In this document: in pieces, positions 18,576-27,241 of the stretch | How positions within the stretch are numbered: position 1 is the stretch's first letter | Layout of the letters: every line of letters begins with the position of its first letter | Assembly (NCBI GenBank): GCA_004173185.1 | Contig: SEFZ01000005.1 | Location: 1 to 64,000 of the forward strand | Length of the DNA: 64,000 nucleotides | Origin: Sphingomonadales bacterium | GTDB taxonomy: Bacteria > Pseudomonadota > Alphaproteobacteria > Sphingomonadales > Sphingomonadaceae | Direction of reading: 5' to 3' | Notes under the pieces: generated by a model | The model's database searches: none | Told to the model about the DNA's origin: nothing | What the model saw: only the letters and a program-made list of their open reading frames with translations | Made by a program: the position numbers and the translations under genes

Positions 18576-19711
18576 TATGCGGCTCCGTCGATTGCGCGTT
18601 CGCCGACGATCGACAGGCCATAGCCGTCGAGCCCGACCAGCGTGTGGTGGGTATTGGTGAGCAGCACCATGTCTTGCACGCCCAACTCGGTAAGGATGGT
18701 CGCGCCGACGCCGTAATCGCGCAGTTCGTCCATGTCAGCCGGCTGCAATTCGCCCGAGCGCGCCTGAAGCGAGACGGTGAACTTATCGGGGCGGGCATGG
18801 CTGAGCAGCACGACGACGCCCGCGCCTTCCTTGCCAATCATTTCCATCGAGCGGCGCAGCATCCCGCCGCGCGATCCGCCTTCGCCGAAGATGTCGCTGA
18901 ATGGCGAGAGCGCGTGCATGCGCACCAGCACAGGCTTGGAGGGATCGATCTTGCCCTTCACCAACGCGACCTGCTCGCTCTCGGTCGCCTTGTTCCAGAA
19001 GGTCAGCGCGGTCCACTCGCCGCCCCATTCGCTGGTGAAGCGCGTCTCGGCGCGCTTTTCGACCAGATGATCCTTGCGGCGGCGATAGGCGATCAGATCG
19101 CGGATGGTGCCGATCTTGAGGCTGTGAAACTGGGCGAACGAGACGAGATCGTCCATCCGCGCCATCGTGCCGTCCTCATTCATGATCTCGCAGATCACGC
19201 CCGAGGGATTGAGACCCGCCAACCGCGAAACATCGACCGCCGCTTCGGTGTGACCGGCGCGGACCAGCACACCGCCGTCACGGGCGACCAGCGGGAACAC
19301 ATGGCCCGGCGTGACGATCTCGTCAGCACCCTTCGCCGCGTCGATCGCGACCGATACAGTGCGGGCGCGATCGGCCGCCGAAATGCCGGTGGTGACACCG
19401 TCGCGCGCTTCGATCGAGACGGTGAAGGCGGTTTCGTGCCGCGTGCCATTGTGGCGGCTCATCAGGCCGAGGCCGAGCTGATCGACCCGATCCTTGGTCA
19501 TCGCCAGACAGATTAGTCCGCGGCCATATTTGGCCATAAAGTTGATCGCATCGGGGGTCGCCATCTGCGCCGGGATGATCAGATCGCCTTCATTCTCGCG
19601 ATCCTCGTCATCGACCAGAATGTACATCCGGCCGTTGCGCGCCTCGTCGATAATCTCTTCGGGCGTGGAGAGGAATGCGTGCTTGAGACGCGCGAGTTCA
19701 GGCTTTGCCAC
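18575..19711 (-). CDS. ribB: 3,4-dihydroxy-2-butanone 4-phosphate synthase with degenerate RibA domain (RibBX type)
   Basis: The N-terminal half is a complete RibB domain ([11 protein letters not shown] at about 34-44, the [18 protein letters not shown] block, [17 protein letters not shown]). The C-terminal half aligns in position with GTP cyclohydrolase II, but the zinc-binding cluster expected after VRMHA is absent: the sequence reads [19 protein letters not shown] with no cysteine. The DHBP synthase reaction is therefore expected, the GTP cyclohydrolase reaction is not. The start is the GTG at 19711, overlapping the end of ribE by 14 bases; 378 residues. Confidence 0.9.
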   Translation of the reverse strand: MAKPELARLKHAFLSTPEEIIDEARNGRMYILVDDEDRENEGDLIIPAQMATPDAINFMAKYGRGLICLAMTKDRVDQLGLGLMSRHNGTRHETAFTVSIEARDGVTTGISAADRARTVSVAIDAAKGADEIVTPGHVFPLVARDGGVLVRAGHTEAAVDVSRLAGLNPSGVICEIMNEDGTMARMDDLVSFAQFHSLKIGTIRDLIAYRRRKDHLVEKRAETRFTSEWGGEWTALTFWNKATESEQVALVKGKIDPSKPVLVRMHALSPFSDIFGEGGSRGGMLRRSMEMIGKEGAGVVVLLSHARPDKFTVSLQARSGELQPADMDELRDYGVGATILTELGVQDMVLLTNTHHTLVGLDGYGLSIVGERAIDGAA

Positions 19712-20306
19712 GAAGGGACTCCATACGCTGCAGATACCGGGCAAGCACGTCGATCTCGATATTGACTGCCTGCCCTTCGGCAAGCGTCGCGAACGTGGTC
19801 ACCATTGCGGTGTGCGGGATGATGTTGAGGTCGAATTCAAAACCGGTCGCGGTATCGCGCACGGCGTTTACGGTGAGCGAGACGCCGTCGATCGTCACCG
19901 ATCCCTTGGGTGCCACGAACGGCGCAAGCTCGGGGCCGGCGGAAATCACAACGCGATGCGATCCACCTTCTTCGGCCAGGCTGGTGACCGTGCCGATGCC
20001 ATCGACATGGCCGGTAACGATATGCCCGCCCAGTTCGTCGCCCAGCTTGAGCGCGCGCTCGAGGTTGAGGCGACGCCCGGCGGTCCACATGTCCGAAGCG
20101 GTGCACGACACGGTTTCGCCCGACACATCAAAGGCAAACCAGCCCGCACCCTTGTCGACCACGGTCAGGCAAACGCCCGAGCAGGAGACGGATGCGCCGA
20201 GATCGACGGTGGCGGTGTCATAGCGCGTCGAAACCCGTACGCGCAGGTCGCCCTGCGTGCCGGCGGCTTCGATCGTGCCGATGTCGGTGACGATTCCTGT
20301 GAACAT
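19698..20306 (-). CDS. ribE: riboflavin synthase alpha subunit
   Basis: A 202-residue protein with two tandem lumazine-binding barrels, each showing the family pattern ([16 protein letters not shown] at the N-terminus, [11 protein letters not shown] in the first barrel and [14 protein letters not shown] in the second). It dismutates two lumazine molecules into riboflavin. The ATG overlaps the ribD stop by one base, so ribD-ribE-ribB-ribH are in pathway order in one unit. Confidence 0.94.
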   Translation of the reverse strand: MFTGIVTDIGTIEAAGTQGDLRVRVSTRYDTATVDLGASVSCSGVCLTVVDKGAGWFAFDVSGETVSCTASDMWTAGRRLNLERALKLGDELGGHIVTGHVDGIGTVTSLAEEGGSHRVVISAGPELAPFVAPKGSVTIDGVSLTVNAVRDTATGFEFDLNIIPHTAMVTTFATLAEGQAVNIEIDVLARYLQRMESLRGKA

Positions 20307-21256
20307 TAGCTCGCCGCGTAGACCTCTAGCCGGTCGCTGCCAAGCGGGCGCGCATCGACAAGCTTCCAGCGGCCATGCGCATCGGCAAGACTGCCAAGAC
20401 CAATATCGCCCAAAGCCGACCTGCCTGCACCGATCAGGATCGGGGCACGGTAAAGCAAAAGCCGATCGACCAGCCCTGCGCGGAGGAACGAAGCCGCGGT
20501 GTCTGCGCCACCCTCGACAAGCAGATGATCGCCTTCAAGATGCGCGATGTCGTCAGGCGATCTCACTTCGCCAGCGGACGACAGCACCAGCCGGCGCGGC
20601 GAGCGGGTCTCCAGTCCGGGCAGCCGGACATCAAGCGTTGGCGAATCCATATCCCAGGTCCCGCGCCCGACCAGAATCGCCTCATGCCGCGCGCGTTCGA
20701 GATGTGCATGGCCGCGTGCCTCTGGCCCCGTAATCCATTTGCTCTCGCCCGATTCGAGCGCGATCTGCCCGTCGAGCGACGTCGCGAGCTTGAGCGTAAC
20801 GTGCGGGCGTCCTTTGGCGCGCCGGGTGAGGAACCCGGCCATCGCCTGCCGCGCTTCGGCCTCGCGTACGCCTGTTGTCACTTCAATGCCCGCCGCGCGG
20901 AGACGCTTCACGCCCGCGCCGTTGGTCCGCGGATCGGGATCCCCCAGCGCGATTACTACGTGCGAGACACCAGCTGCGATCAGCAGATCGGAACAGGCCG
21001 GGCCGCGTTCCGATGTGTGTGCGCAGGGCTCCAGCGTTACGTAAACAGTCGCGCCGCGCGACTTTTCGCCAGCTTGGGCCAGCGCCAGCGCCTCGGCATG
21101 CGGCCGCCCGCCTGGCTGGGTCCAGCCACGCCCGACGACGCGGCCATCGGCAAGTATCACACAGCCAACATTGGGATTGGGCGCGGTTTGCCCGCGTCCG
21201 CGCTCAGATAACGCGCAGGCGGCGGCCATCCAGCGCTGGTCGGTCAGAGCCCCCAC
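20306..21256 (-). CDS. ribD: bifunctional pyrimidine deaminase/reductase RibD
   Basis: The 316-residue protein has a cytidine-deaminase-like N-terminus with zinc ligands in H53-A-E55, C78 and C88 ([14 protein letters not shown]), and a C-terminal RibD reductase domain ([20 protein letters not shown]). It performs the second and third steps of riboflavin synthesis. It is somewhat shorter than E. coli RibD (367) but both domains look complete. It overlaps the end of the upstream small membrane gene by 13 bases. Confidence 0.93.
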   Translation of the reverse strand: MGALTDQRWMAAACALSERGRGQTAPNPNVGCVILADGRVVGRGWTQPGGRPHAEALALAQAGEKSRGATVYVTLEPCAHTSERGPACSDLLIAAGVSHVVIALGDPDPRTNGAGVKRLRAAGIEVTTGVREAEARQAMAGFLTRRAKGRPHVTLKLATSLDGQIALESGESKWITGPEARGHAHLERARHEAILVGRGTWDMDSPTLDVRLPGLETRSPRRLVLSSAGEVRSPDDIAHLEGDHLLVEGGADTAASFLRAGLVDRLLLYRAPILIGAGRSALGDIGLGSLADAHGRWKLVDARPLGSDRLEVYAAS

Positions 21257-21597
21257 GACTTCAGCTTGTCGTCGAGCCGCTTGAATTCTTCCTGACGCTT
21301 CTGCTGCGCATCGGTGAGCGCCTTTGCCCGCGCCTTCTCCTTGGGCAGATCGATCGCCTGCTGGGCCAGGATCTCCGCATCGGTGCGGTTCTCGGCATAA
21401 TCCTGCACATAGATGATCTCGGGCGCGACATAATCCTTCTTGATATTGTCGGTGTCGATCGAGAACATCAGGATCATCGTCCAGGTGAGCGCGATCGACA
21501 GCGCCATAAAGCCCACTTCATGGGGCCTGCGCGAGCGCAGAAAGGCGCGCAGATCGCGGAACGCGCGGAACGGCGAGAAGCGGGATAAGAAGTCCAT
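21244..21597 (-). CDS. hypothetical single-pass membrane protein at the head of the rib cluster
   Basis: The 117-residue protein has a basic N-terminus, one membrane helix (about 30-47, FMALSIALTWTMILMF) and a charged, coiled-coil-like C-terminal half rich in Lys, Glu and Gln. I recognise no family. I chose the ATG at 21597; longer in-frame starts run into a strong hairpin (21659-21684). Its 3' end overlaps ribD by 13 bases, so it is probably cotranscribed with the riboflavin genes although nothing links it to flavin synthesis. Confidence 0.6.
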   Translation of the reverse strand: MDFLSRFSPFRAFRDLRAFLRSRRPHEVGFMALSIALTWTMILMFSIDTDNIKKDYVAPEIIYVQDYAENRTDAEILAQQAIDLPKEKARAKALTDAQQKRQEEFKRLDDKLKSWGL

Positions 21598-21658
21598 ATC
21601 GCCCCCAAGATAGGGATAGGGAGGCTCAGGAGCCAGCCCCCGCATCCGGATGCCCTCG

Positions 21659-21684
21659 GACGGTGCCGGCAAACCGGCACCGTC
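21659..21684. other. perfect 11-bp hairpin upstream of the rib cluster
   Basis: The 11-base arm GACGGTGCCGG is followed by a four-base loop and its exact complement. No T-tract follows on either strand, so it is not a clear terminator by itself; it may insulate the tonB terminator from the following operon or shape its leader. I could not see a flavin riboswitch (RFN) in this leader by eye. Confidence 0.55.
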
Positions 21685-21688
21685 AGCC

Positions 21689-21709
21689 AAAAACGCCGCG
21701 TCAGGCGTT
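21689..21709 (-). terminator. intrinsic terminator at the tonB stop
   Basis: On the minus strand AACGCC, a six-base loop and GGCGTT form a stem that runs directly into a T5 tract. The stem contains the tonB stop codon within its loop. The stem is short, so efficiency is uncertain. Confidence 0.5.
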
Positions 21710-22369
21710 CTTGATCTCGAATCGCACGCTCATCGTTTTCCAGCTTTCCTGCGGGACACCGCCGCGCGTTGCGGGCTTGAAGCGCCATTTGCTCAGGGCC
21801 TGACGCTTGGTCGCTTCGAAGAATGCCGCAGTGGTCGCGCTGACCTGCTCAACTGCCTTTACGCGACCATCGGTGCCGATCAGCACCCGCACCGAGACCA
21901 TACCGTCGCGTTGGGCGCGCAGTTCCGACGCGGGATATTCGGGCTGATAGGCGCTGGCGAAGCGGGGATCCTGCTTTGCGCCGATCAGCGGCGGCAGCGC
22001 GGCGGGCGGCTCGACAAGGACGTTGGTCGGGCCGGGCTGTTCGACCGGACCGATCGGGGGCGCCTCAGTCGGCATAACGGTCGTGCCGGTCATCTCCGGC
22101 TGGGTCAGCTGGGGAATCGGCGGGGTCGGGATGTAGAGTTCGACCTGCTGCGGCTTGGTTTCGAGCTTCTGCTTCTCGACCTCGACAGGCTTGGGCGGAG
22201 GCGGATCGAATGGGGTATAGATTTGAATCGGTCCGGGCGGCCTTTTGGTGCCGATCACCGTTGGCACGAAAGACATCAGACCGGCGATGACCAGCCCGTT
22301 GATCGCAAAGGCTGCACCGAAGCTGACCGAACGGGGGCTGCGCGGGGTATAGCGTTGATCGGCATACAT
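21701..22369 (-). CDS. tonB: energy transducer TonB
   Basis: A protein of 222 residues with an N-terminal membrane anchor (about 20-40), a periplasmic Pro-rich spacer (PPPPKPVEVEKQKLETKP and later Pro clusters) and a C-terminal TonB_C domain (YPASELRAQRDGMVSVRVLI through WRFKPATRGG). It couples ExbBD proton motive force to outer-membrane receptors. ExbBD are not adjacent. An ATG at 22369 and a GTG at 22378 share good GGAG ribosome sites; I took the ATG. Confidence 0.88.
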   Translation of the reverse strand: MYADQRYTPRSPRSVSFGAAFAINGLVIAGLMSFVPTVIGTKRPPGPIQIYTPFDPPPPKPVEVEKQKLETKPQQVELYIPTPPIPQLTQPEMTGTTVMPTEAPPIGPVEQPGPTNVLVEPPAALPPLIGAKQDPRFASAYQPEYPASELRAQRDGMVSVRVLIGTDGRVKAVEQVSATTAAFFEATKRQALSKWRFKPATRGGVPQESWKTMSVRFEIKNA

Positions 22370-22415
22370 GGCTTGCACTCCATCTCCACTTGCCGGTCAG
22401 GAGCCGGCTGCAGAG

Positions 22416-22444
22416 ATGATACATCATTACATGAAGCAGGTAAA
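22416..22444 (-). promoter_or_regulatory. predicted sigma-70-type promoter for tonB
   Basis: On the minus strand TTTACC (22444-22439) and TATCAT (22421-22416) are separated by exactly 17 bases, in the AT-rich gap between gltX and tonB. The untranslated leader that follows holds a small GCCGG/CCGGC hairpin near 22392-22410. Confidence 0.45.
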
Positions 22445-22452
22445 TACTTCCC

Positions 22453-23781
22453 TCAACTTGTGGGGCGGAGGCGATCCAGCGTGCGATCCTTGCCGATCAG
22501 AGGGAGGAGCGCGGCCATGTCCGGCCCGTGATCGCGCCCGGTGAGCGCGAGTCGCAGCGGGAGAAACAGCGCCCGGCCCTTGCGACCGGTTGCGTGCTTG
22601 AGCGCGCCGGTAAGTTGCGACCAGGGATCGGCGGACCAGTCGAGCGTTTCCGCGGCGCCCGCTGCTTCAGCGAGGAAGCCACGGTCCTCGTCGGCGATCT
22701 CGGTTTCGATCGGCCCTTCAATCACCGACCACCAATCGGCTGCTTCGGCGACGGTCGAAAGATTTGGGCGAATCGCTTCCCATGCCGCAGCCGTCACGCC
22801 CTCTGGCAGCCGCGCGAGCACTGCATCATGGTGAAGCTGATGGACGATCTTGGCGTTCAGCCCCGCGAGTTCGGCTTCGTCGAAACGCGCCGGCGCGCGG
22901 CCAAATCGACCGAAATCGAAGCCCTCGATCAGCGGCGCGGCGCTGACAAACGGCTCGACGGGATCGCTGGTGCCCAGCCGCCCGAGCAGGGCCACCAAAG
23001 CCTGTGGCTCGATCCCCTCATCCCGGAAATGATCGACCCCGAGCGAGCCAAGCCGCTTGGAAAGCTTGCCCTCATTGCCGGTCAGCAGCGCCTCATGGGC
23101 GAAGCGCGGCGGCTCAGCGCCTAACGCCGCGAACATCTGGAGTTGGCTCGCGGTATTCGAAACATGATCTTCGCCGCGCACGACATGGGTGATCCCCATG
23201 TCGACATCATCGATCACCGAAGGCAGCAGATACAGCCACGATCCGTCGGCACGCCGCACGACCGGATCGCCCATCGTCGCAGGATCGAAGCGCTGGGGCC
23301 CGCGCACCAGATCGTCCCATTCAATCAGGGTCGTATCGAGCTTGAAGCGCCAATGCGGGCGGATGCCCTCGGCCTCCAGCTTCGCGCGCTCGGCATCGCT
23401 CAGCGCCAATGCGGAGCGATCATAGATTGGCGGCAGCCCACGCCCGAGCAGCACCTTGCGCTTGAGCTCCAGCTCCTGCGCAGTCTCATATGCCGGATAA
23501 ACGCGGCCCGCGGCCTTCAACTCCTCGAATCGCGCCTCATAGCGATCGAACCGCGCCGACTGCCGCTCCTCGGCGTCGGGCGTCATCCCCATCCAGTCGA
23601 GATCCGCGCGGATCGCCTTGACATGCCGTTCTTCCGAACGCGCCTTGTCGGTATCGTCGATTCGCAGCAGGAATTTGCCCCCGTGCCTGCGCGCAAACAG
23701 CCAGTTATGCAGCGCCGTTCGCAGGTTTCCGACGTGAAGCGTGCCGGTCGGGCTGGGCGCGAAGCGAGTGATAACGGTCAT
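22453..23781 (-). CDS. gltX: glutamate--tRNA ligase
   Basis: A class I aminoacyl-tRNA synthetase of 442 residues. The HIGH-type motif is in APSPTGTLHVGNLRTALHNW and the KMSKS-type motif reads KLSKRLGS. The helical anticodon-binding C-terminus is rather short, so the protein is at the small end of the family (usually 465-490). Many alphaproteobacteria carry two GluRS paralogues, and this may be the shorter one, but that cannot be decided from one window. Confidence 0.93.
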   Translation of the reverse strand: MTVITRFAPSPTGTLHVGNLRTALHNWLFARRHGGKFLLRIDDTDKARSEERHVKAIRADLDWMGMTPDAEERQSARFDRYEARFEELKAAGRVYPAYETAQELELKRKVLLGRGLPPIYDRSALALSDAERAKLEAEGIRPHWRFKLDTTLIEWDDLVRGPQRFDPATMGDPVVRRADGSWLYLLPSVIDDVDMGITHVVRGEDHVSNTASQLQMFAALGAEPPRFAHEALLTGNEGKLSKRLGSLGVDHFRDEGIEPQALVALLGRLGTSDPVEPFVSAAPLIEGFDFGRFGRAPARFDEAELAGLNAKIVHQLHHDAVLARLPEGVTAAAWEAIRPNLSTVAEAADWWSVIEGPIETEIADEDRGFLAEAAGAAETLDWSADPWSQLTGALKHATGRKGRALFLPLRLALTGRDHGPDMAALLPLIGKDRTLDRLRPTS

Positions 23782-23869
23782 TTGCGCGGCCTAAGACCGC
23801 TTATGCCCCTTTGCCAAGCGGTAACACGGCTATAAGGGGGCCGCACACTAGCAGCCAACGGGACAAGAC

Positions 23870-24805
23870 ATGAAGCTGATCGCGGGCAATTCCAACCTTC
23901 CGCTCGCTACCGCGATCGCTGCCTATCTCGAGATTCCGCTGACGCAGGCGAATGTTCGCCGCTTCGCCGACGAAGAGATTTTCGTCGAAATCCTCGAAAA
24001 TGTCCGCGGCGAGGATGTGTTCGTCGTCCAGTCGACCAGCTTCCCGGTCAACGACAACCTCATGGAACTGCTGATCATGATCGATGCGCTCAAGCGCGCA
24101 TCGGCAAAGCGGATCACCGCAGTGCTCCCTTATTTCGGCTATGCGCGCCAGGATCGGAAGCCCGGCCCCCGCACGCCGATCTCAGCCAAGCTCGTCGCCA
24201 ATCTGGTGACCGTGGCAGGCGCAGACCGCGTACTCTCGGTCGATCTCCATGCCGGCCAGATTCAGGGCTTCTTCGATATCCCGACCGACAATCTCTGGGG
24301 TGCGCCGGTGATGTCCGCCGATATCCGCAGCCGCTTTCCGGACAAGCAGTGGATGGTGGTCTCGCCCGACGTGGGCGGCGTCGTCCGCGCGCGCAGCCTG
24401 GCGAAGCGCCTCGACAACGCCCCGCTCGCGATCGTCGACAAGCGCCGCGAAAAGGCCGGCGAATCGGAAGTCATGAACATTATCGGCGAAGTCGAAGGGC
24501 GCTTCTGCATCCTTATCGATGACATCGTCGATTCGGCGGGAACGCTGTGCAACGCAGCAGCCGCGCTCAAGGCAGCGGGCGCGGAAGATGTTGTGGCGTA
24601 TTGTACGCACGGCGTGCTTTCAGGCGGGGCAGTCGCGCGGGTTGACGGATCGACGCTGGCCGAGCTGGTGATCACCGATTCGATCGGCAACCATGCCGTG
24701 ATCTCCGAGAGCGAGAAGATCCGCCACCTCACCATCGCGCCGCTGCTCGCCGAAGCGATCCGCCGCATCGCCGACGAGACTTCGGTGTCTTCGCTGTTCG
24801 ATTAA
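23870..24805 (+). CDS. prs: ribose-phosphate pyrophosphokinase
   Basis: The 311-residue protein shows all Prs landmarks: the ATP-binding [20 protein letters not shown], the catalytic flexible loop [13 protein letters not shown], the metal-binding [11 protein letters not shown] and the PRPP loop [14 protein letters not shown]. It makes PRPP for nucleotides, histidine and tryptophan. The ATG follows a weak GGGACAAG ribosome site. Its 3' end overlaps the convergent TauE gene by four bases. Confidence 0.96.
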   Translation: MKLIAGNSNLPLATAIAAYLEIPLTQANVRRFADEEIFVEILENVRGEDVFVVQSTSFPVNDNLMELLIMIDALKRASAKRITAVLPYFGYARQDRKPGPRTPISAKLVANLVTVAGADRVLSVDLHAGQIQGFFDIPTDNLWGAPVMSADIRSRFPDKQWMVVSPDVGGVVRARSLAKRLDNAPLAIVDKRREKAGESEVMNIIGEVEGRFCILIDDIVDSAGTLCNAAAALKAAGAEDVVAYCTHGVLSGGAVARVDGSTLAELVITDSIGNHAVISESEKIRHLTIAPLLAEAIRRIADETSVSSLFD

Positions 24806-25548
24806 ACGAACGCATCCCAGATCAGCTTCACGCCAACCACGATCATCAGCCAGTAAATCGCCGTGTAGAAGCGCTCTGGTGGCACGCGGCGCACCAGCCA
24901 TACACCGGCCACTGTAGACAAGATCGCGACGGGCATCAGCACCGCGGCGGCAAGCAGATTGTCCCGCGTAAACTGGCCGAGCGCGAAATAAGCGGGCACC
25001 TTGATCCAGTTGACCGCGGCGAAGAAGATCGCGGTCGTTCCGACCAGCACGTCCCGCGCAAGGCCGCGCGGCAGCACCCATAATTGAAACGGCGGGCCAC
25101 CGGCATGAGCGATCTGGCTAGTGAAGCCCGATGCGATTCCCGCAATCGTGCCGACCCAACCGGGTGAATTGCGCGTTTCGGTCCGTGGCTTGCGCCCGGC
25201 CCAGAGCCGGAACACTCCGAACACGATCGAGATCGCGCCCACCGCCGCCATTACCGCAGCGGGCGAAACCGAGGCGGCATAGATATAGCCCAGCCCGATG
25301 CCGATCGTCGCGCCGGGAAGCGTCCAGCCGAGCACGGCCCAGTCGACCGATCTGCGGAATGCCCAGACGCTCACCACATCCTGAACCATCAGGATCGGCA
25401 GCATGATCGCTGCGGCACGGATGGGATCGGTCACCATCGCCAGCATCGGCAGCGACAAGGCTCCCATGCCCGCAAACCCGCCCTTGGCCAGCCCGACAAG
25501 CACCACCGCAGGGATTGCGAGCGCATAGAAGTGCCAATCGTCGATCAT
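24802..25548 (-). CDS. TauE/SafE family anion exporter
   Basis: The 248-residue membrane protein has seven or eight segments and the TauE repeats with [18 protein letters not shown] in the first half and [14 protein letters not shown] in the second. Family members export sulfite, sulfoacetate or related organic anions; the substrate here is unknown. It starts 53 bases from the divergent monooxygenase gene. Confidence 0.88.
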   Translation of the reverse strand: MIDDWHFYALAIPAVVLVGLAKGGFAGMGALSLPMLAMVTDPIRAAAIMLPILMVQDVVSVWAFRRSVDWAVLGWTLPGATIGIGLGYIYAASVSPAAVMAAVGAISIVFGVFRLWAGRKPRTETRNSPGWVGTIAGIASGFTSQIAHAGGPPFQLWVLPRGLARDVLVGTTAIFFAAVNWIKVPAYFALGQFTRDNLLAAAVLMPVAILSTVAGVWLVRRVPPERFYTAIYWLMIVVGVKLIWDAFV

Positions 25549-25601
25549 GTCCGCGCGCTAGCGGGTTTGCGTGGCGCACCAAAGTGCCTATCGAACAAGA
25601 C

Positions 25602-25922
25602 ATGGCCGAGGATCGCACCGGACAGACCGTGGTGATGTTTATTTCCGAGCGTACGCGCGCGGATGCGGAGGGATATGCCGTGGCCGCAGCCGCGATGGCT
25701 GCGCTTGCCGCCCAACAACCGGGCTTTTGCGGCATGGATCACGTGTCGGAAGGATCGCGGGCGATCACGCTCAGCTATTGGGCCGATGAGGCAAGCGCGA
25801 TCGCCTGGCGCCAGCATCCCGAACATACCGAGACGCGCGAAGCCGGGCGCGGGCGCTGGTACGCATCCTATATGCTCCACATAGCCGATATCGGCCGCAG
25901 CTATGCATGGACCCGCCCGTGA
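25602..25922 (+). CDS. antibiotic biosynthesis monooxygenase-like (ABM) protein
   Basis: A small alpha+beta-barrel protein of about 106 residues with the ABM features VVMFISERT at the first strand, QPGFCGMDHVSEGSRAITLS and a conserved SYWADEASAIAWRQHPEH helix. Members are cofactor-free monooxygenases or haem-degrading IsdG-like enzymes; which one this is cannot be told. A GTG at 25584 is an alternative start adding six residues. Its stop lies inside the start region of the next MFS gene. Confidence 0.78.
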   Translation: MAEDRTGQTVVMFISERTRADAEGYAVAAAAMAALAAQQPGFCGMDHVSEGSRAITLSYWADEASAIAWRQHPEHTETREAGRGRWYASYMLHIADIGRSYAWTRP

Positions 25923-27241
25923 AAATAAGTGCGGTGAAGATCGGTATCGACCCCACCTTCGCTTTGCTGTTCAGCGTGATGCTGGTGGTCGCCGCCGGGA
26001 ACACTGCGCTGCAATCGGTGCTGCCGGCCTTGGGCCGCTCGCTCGGCGTGGCAGACAGCGCGGTGGCGGCGGTGTTCTCGGTTTCGGCGCTTTTATGGGT
26101 CGTCGCGGCGCCGTTCTGGGCCAATCGCTCAGACCGGCACGGGCGCCGCGCAATGGTGCTGCTCGGCGTGGCAGGGTTCACGGTTTCGCTGTTCCTGTGC
26201 GGCGTCTTCCTGATGCTCGGGATCAACGGCATACTCGCGCCGGTCGCCACCTTCGCCGCCTTCATCGTCGCGCGGATGATCTATGGCGGATTTGGATCCG
26301 CCGCGCCGCCGGCGGTGCAGGCCTTGGTTGCGGGACGAACGACGCGCGAGGAGCGCACCAAGGCGCTGACGCTGGTTGCATCGGCCTTTGGGCTCGGCAC
26401 CATCCTCGGCCCCGCGATCGCGCCCTATCTGGTGCTAGGTCATCTCTGGGAAGGCGGGCCGCTGATCGGGCTCGCTGGCCCGGCCTTTTTTGCCGCGGCA
26501 ATTGGCGGAACATTGTGGATCGCAGTCGCCCGCCTGCTCCCGCAGGACGAAGGCTTCGCCCATGGTGCCGCCGCCAGCTACCCCTCCATCGGCGGACAAG
26601 CCACCGGCGCGACCGTCACTGCGGCGATGGCCGAGCAGAGCGAGCCGGTAGGGTTTCTCGACCGACGCATTCGGCCATGGATCATCGCCGGGCTGGTCAT
26701 CGGCCATGCCCAGGCGATGACCGGGCAGGCAATCGGCTTCCTCGTCATCGACCGCCTTGGCGTCACCCCGCTCGAAGCGCTCCAGCCCACCGGCCTCGTG
26801 CTGATGATGGGCGCGATTTCCGCGCTGCTGGCGCAATGGGGGCTGATCCCGTTGCTCGACCTAAAGCCGCGCGCGCTGATCCTCGCGGGCGTCACGCTCG
26901 GCGCAATCGGCTGCGTCGCGACCGGCTCGGCCGACTCGCTCTATGGAATCGCGCTCGGATACGCGCTGACGTCGCTCGGGATGGGCCTCGCCCGCCCGGG
27001 CTTCACCGCAGGCTCTTCGCTTGCAGTTGGGCCGGAAGCGCAAGGCTCGGTCGCGGGCAAGATTACCTCGATCAACGGCGCGGCGTTCGTACTCGGGCCG
27101 TCGATCGGTGTGGGGCTGTACGAGCTGTGGCGGCCGCTACCCTATCTCGCGGCCGCCACAGGACTCGTCGTCCTGCTCGTCTATGCCTTTATCACTCTGC
27201 GCCCTTCGGGCCCCGGCCCTGAAGCATCCCAGGCGCAATAA
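25907..27241 (+). CDS. MFS transporter
   Basis: The 444-residue protein has twelve membrane segments and the MFS motif between helices 2 and 3 (PFWANRSDRHGRRAMVLLG). The overall pattern fits the DHA1 drug-exporter group (TetA/Bcr-like), but the substrate is open. The ATG at 25907 overlaps the upstream ABM gene by 16 bases; a GTG at 25919 is an alternative. Its last 50 bases overlap the 3' end of the convergent CDC48-like gene. Confidence 0.88.
   Translation: MDPPVKISAVKIGIDPTFALLFSVMLVVAAGNTALQSVLPALGRSLGVADSAVAAVFSVSALLWVVAAPFWANRSDRHGRRAMVLLGVAGFTVSLFLCGVFLMLGINGILAPVATFAAFIVARMIYGGFGSAAPPAVQALVAGRTTREERTKALTLVASAFGLGTILGPAIAPYLVLGHLWEGGPLIGLAGPAFFAAAIGGTLWIAVARLLPQDEGFAHGAAASYPSIGGQATGATVTAAMAEQSEPVGFLDRRIRPWIIAGLVIGHAQAMTGQAIGFLVIDRLGVTPLEALQPTGLVLMMGAISALLAQWGLIPLLDLKPRALILAGVTLGAIGCVATGSADSLYGIALGYALTSLGMGLARPGFTAGSSLAVGPEAQGSVAGKITSINGAAFVLGPSIGVGLYELWRPLPYLAAATGLVVLLVYAFITLRPSGPGPEASQAQ

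Noticed and set aside
21598..21710. FMN riboswitch ahead of the riboflavin genes
   Set aside because: The leader shows two simple hairpins but not the multi-stem RFN pattern; I could not run a covariance search, so this is a visual judgement.
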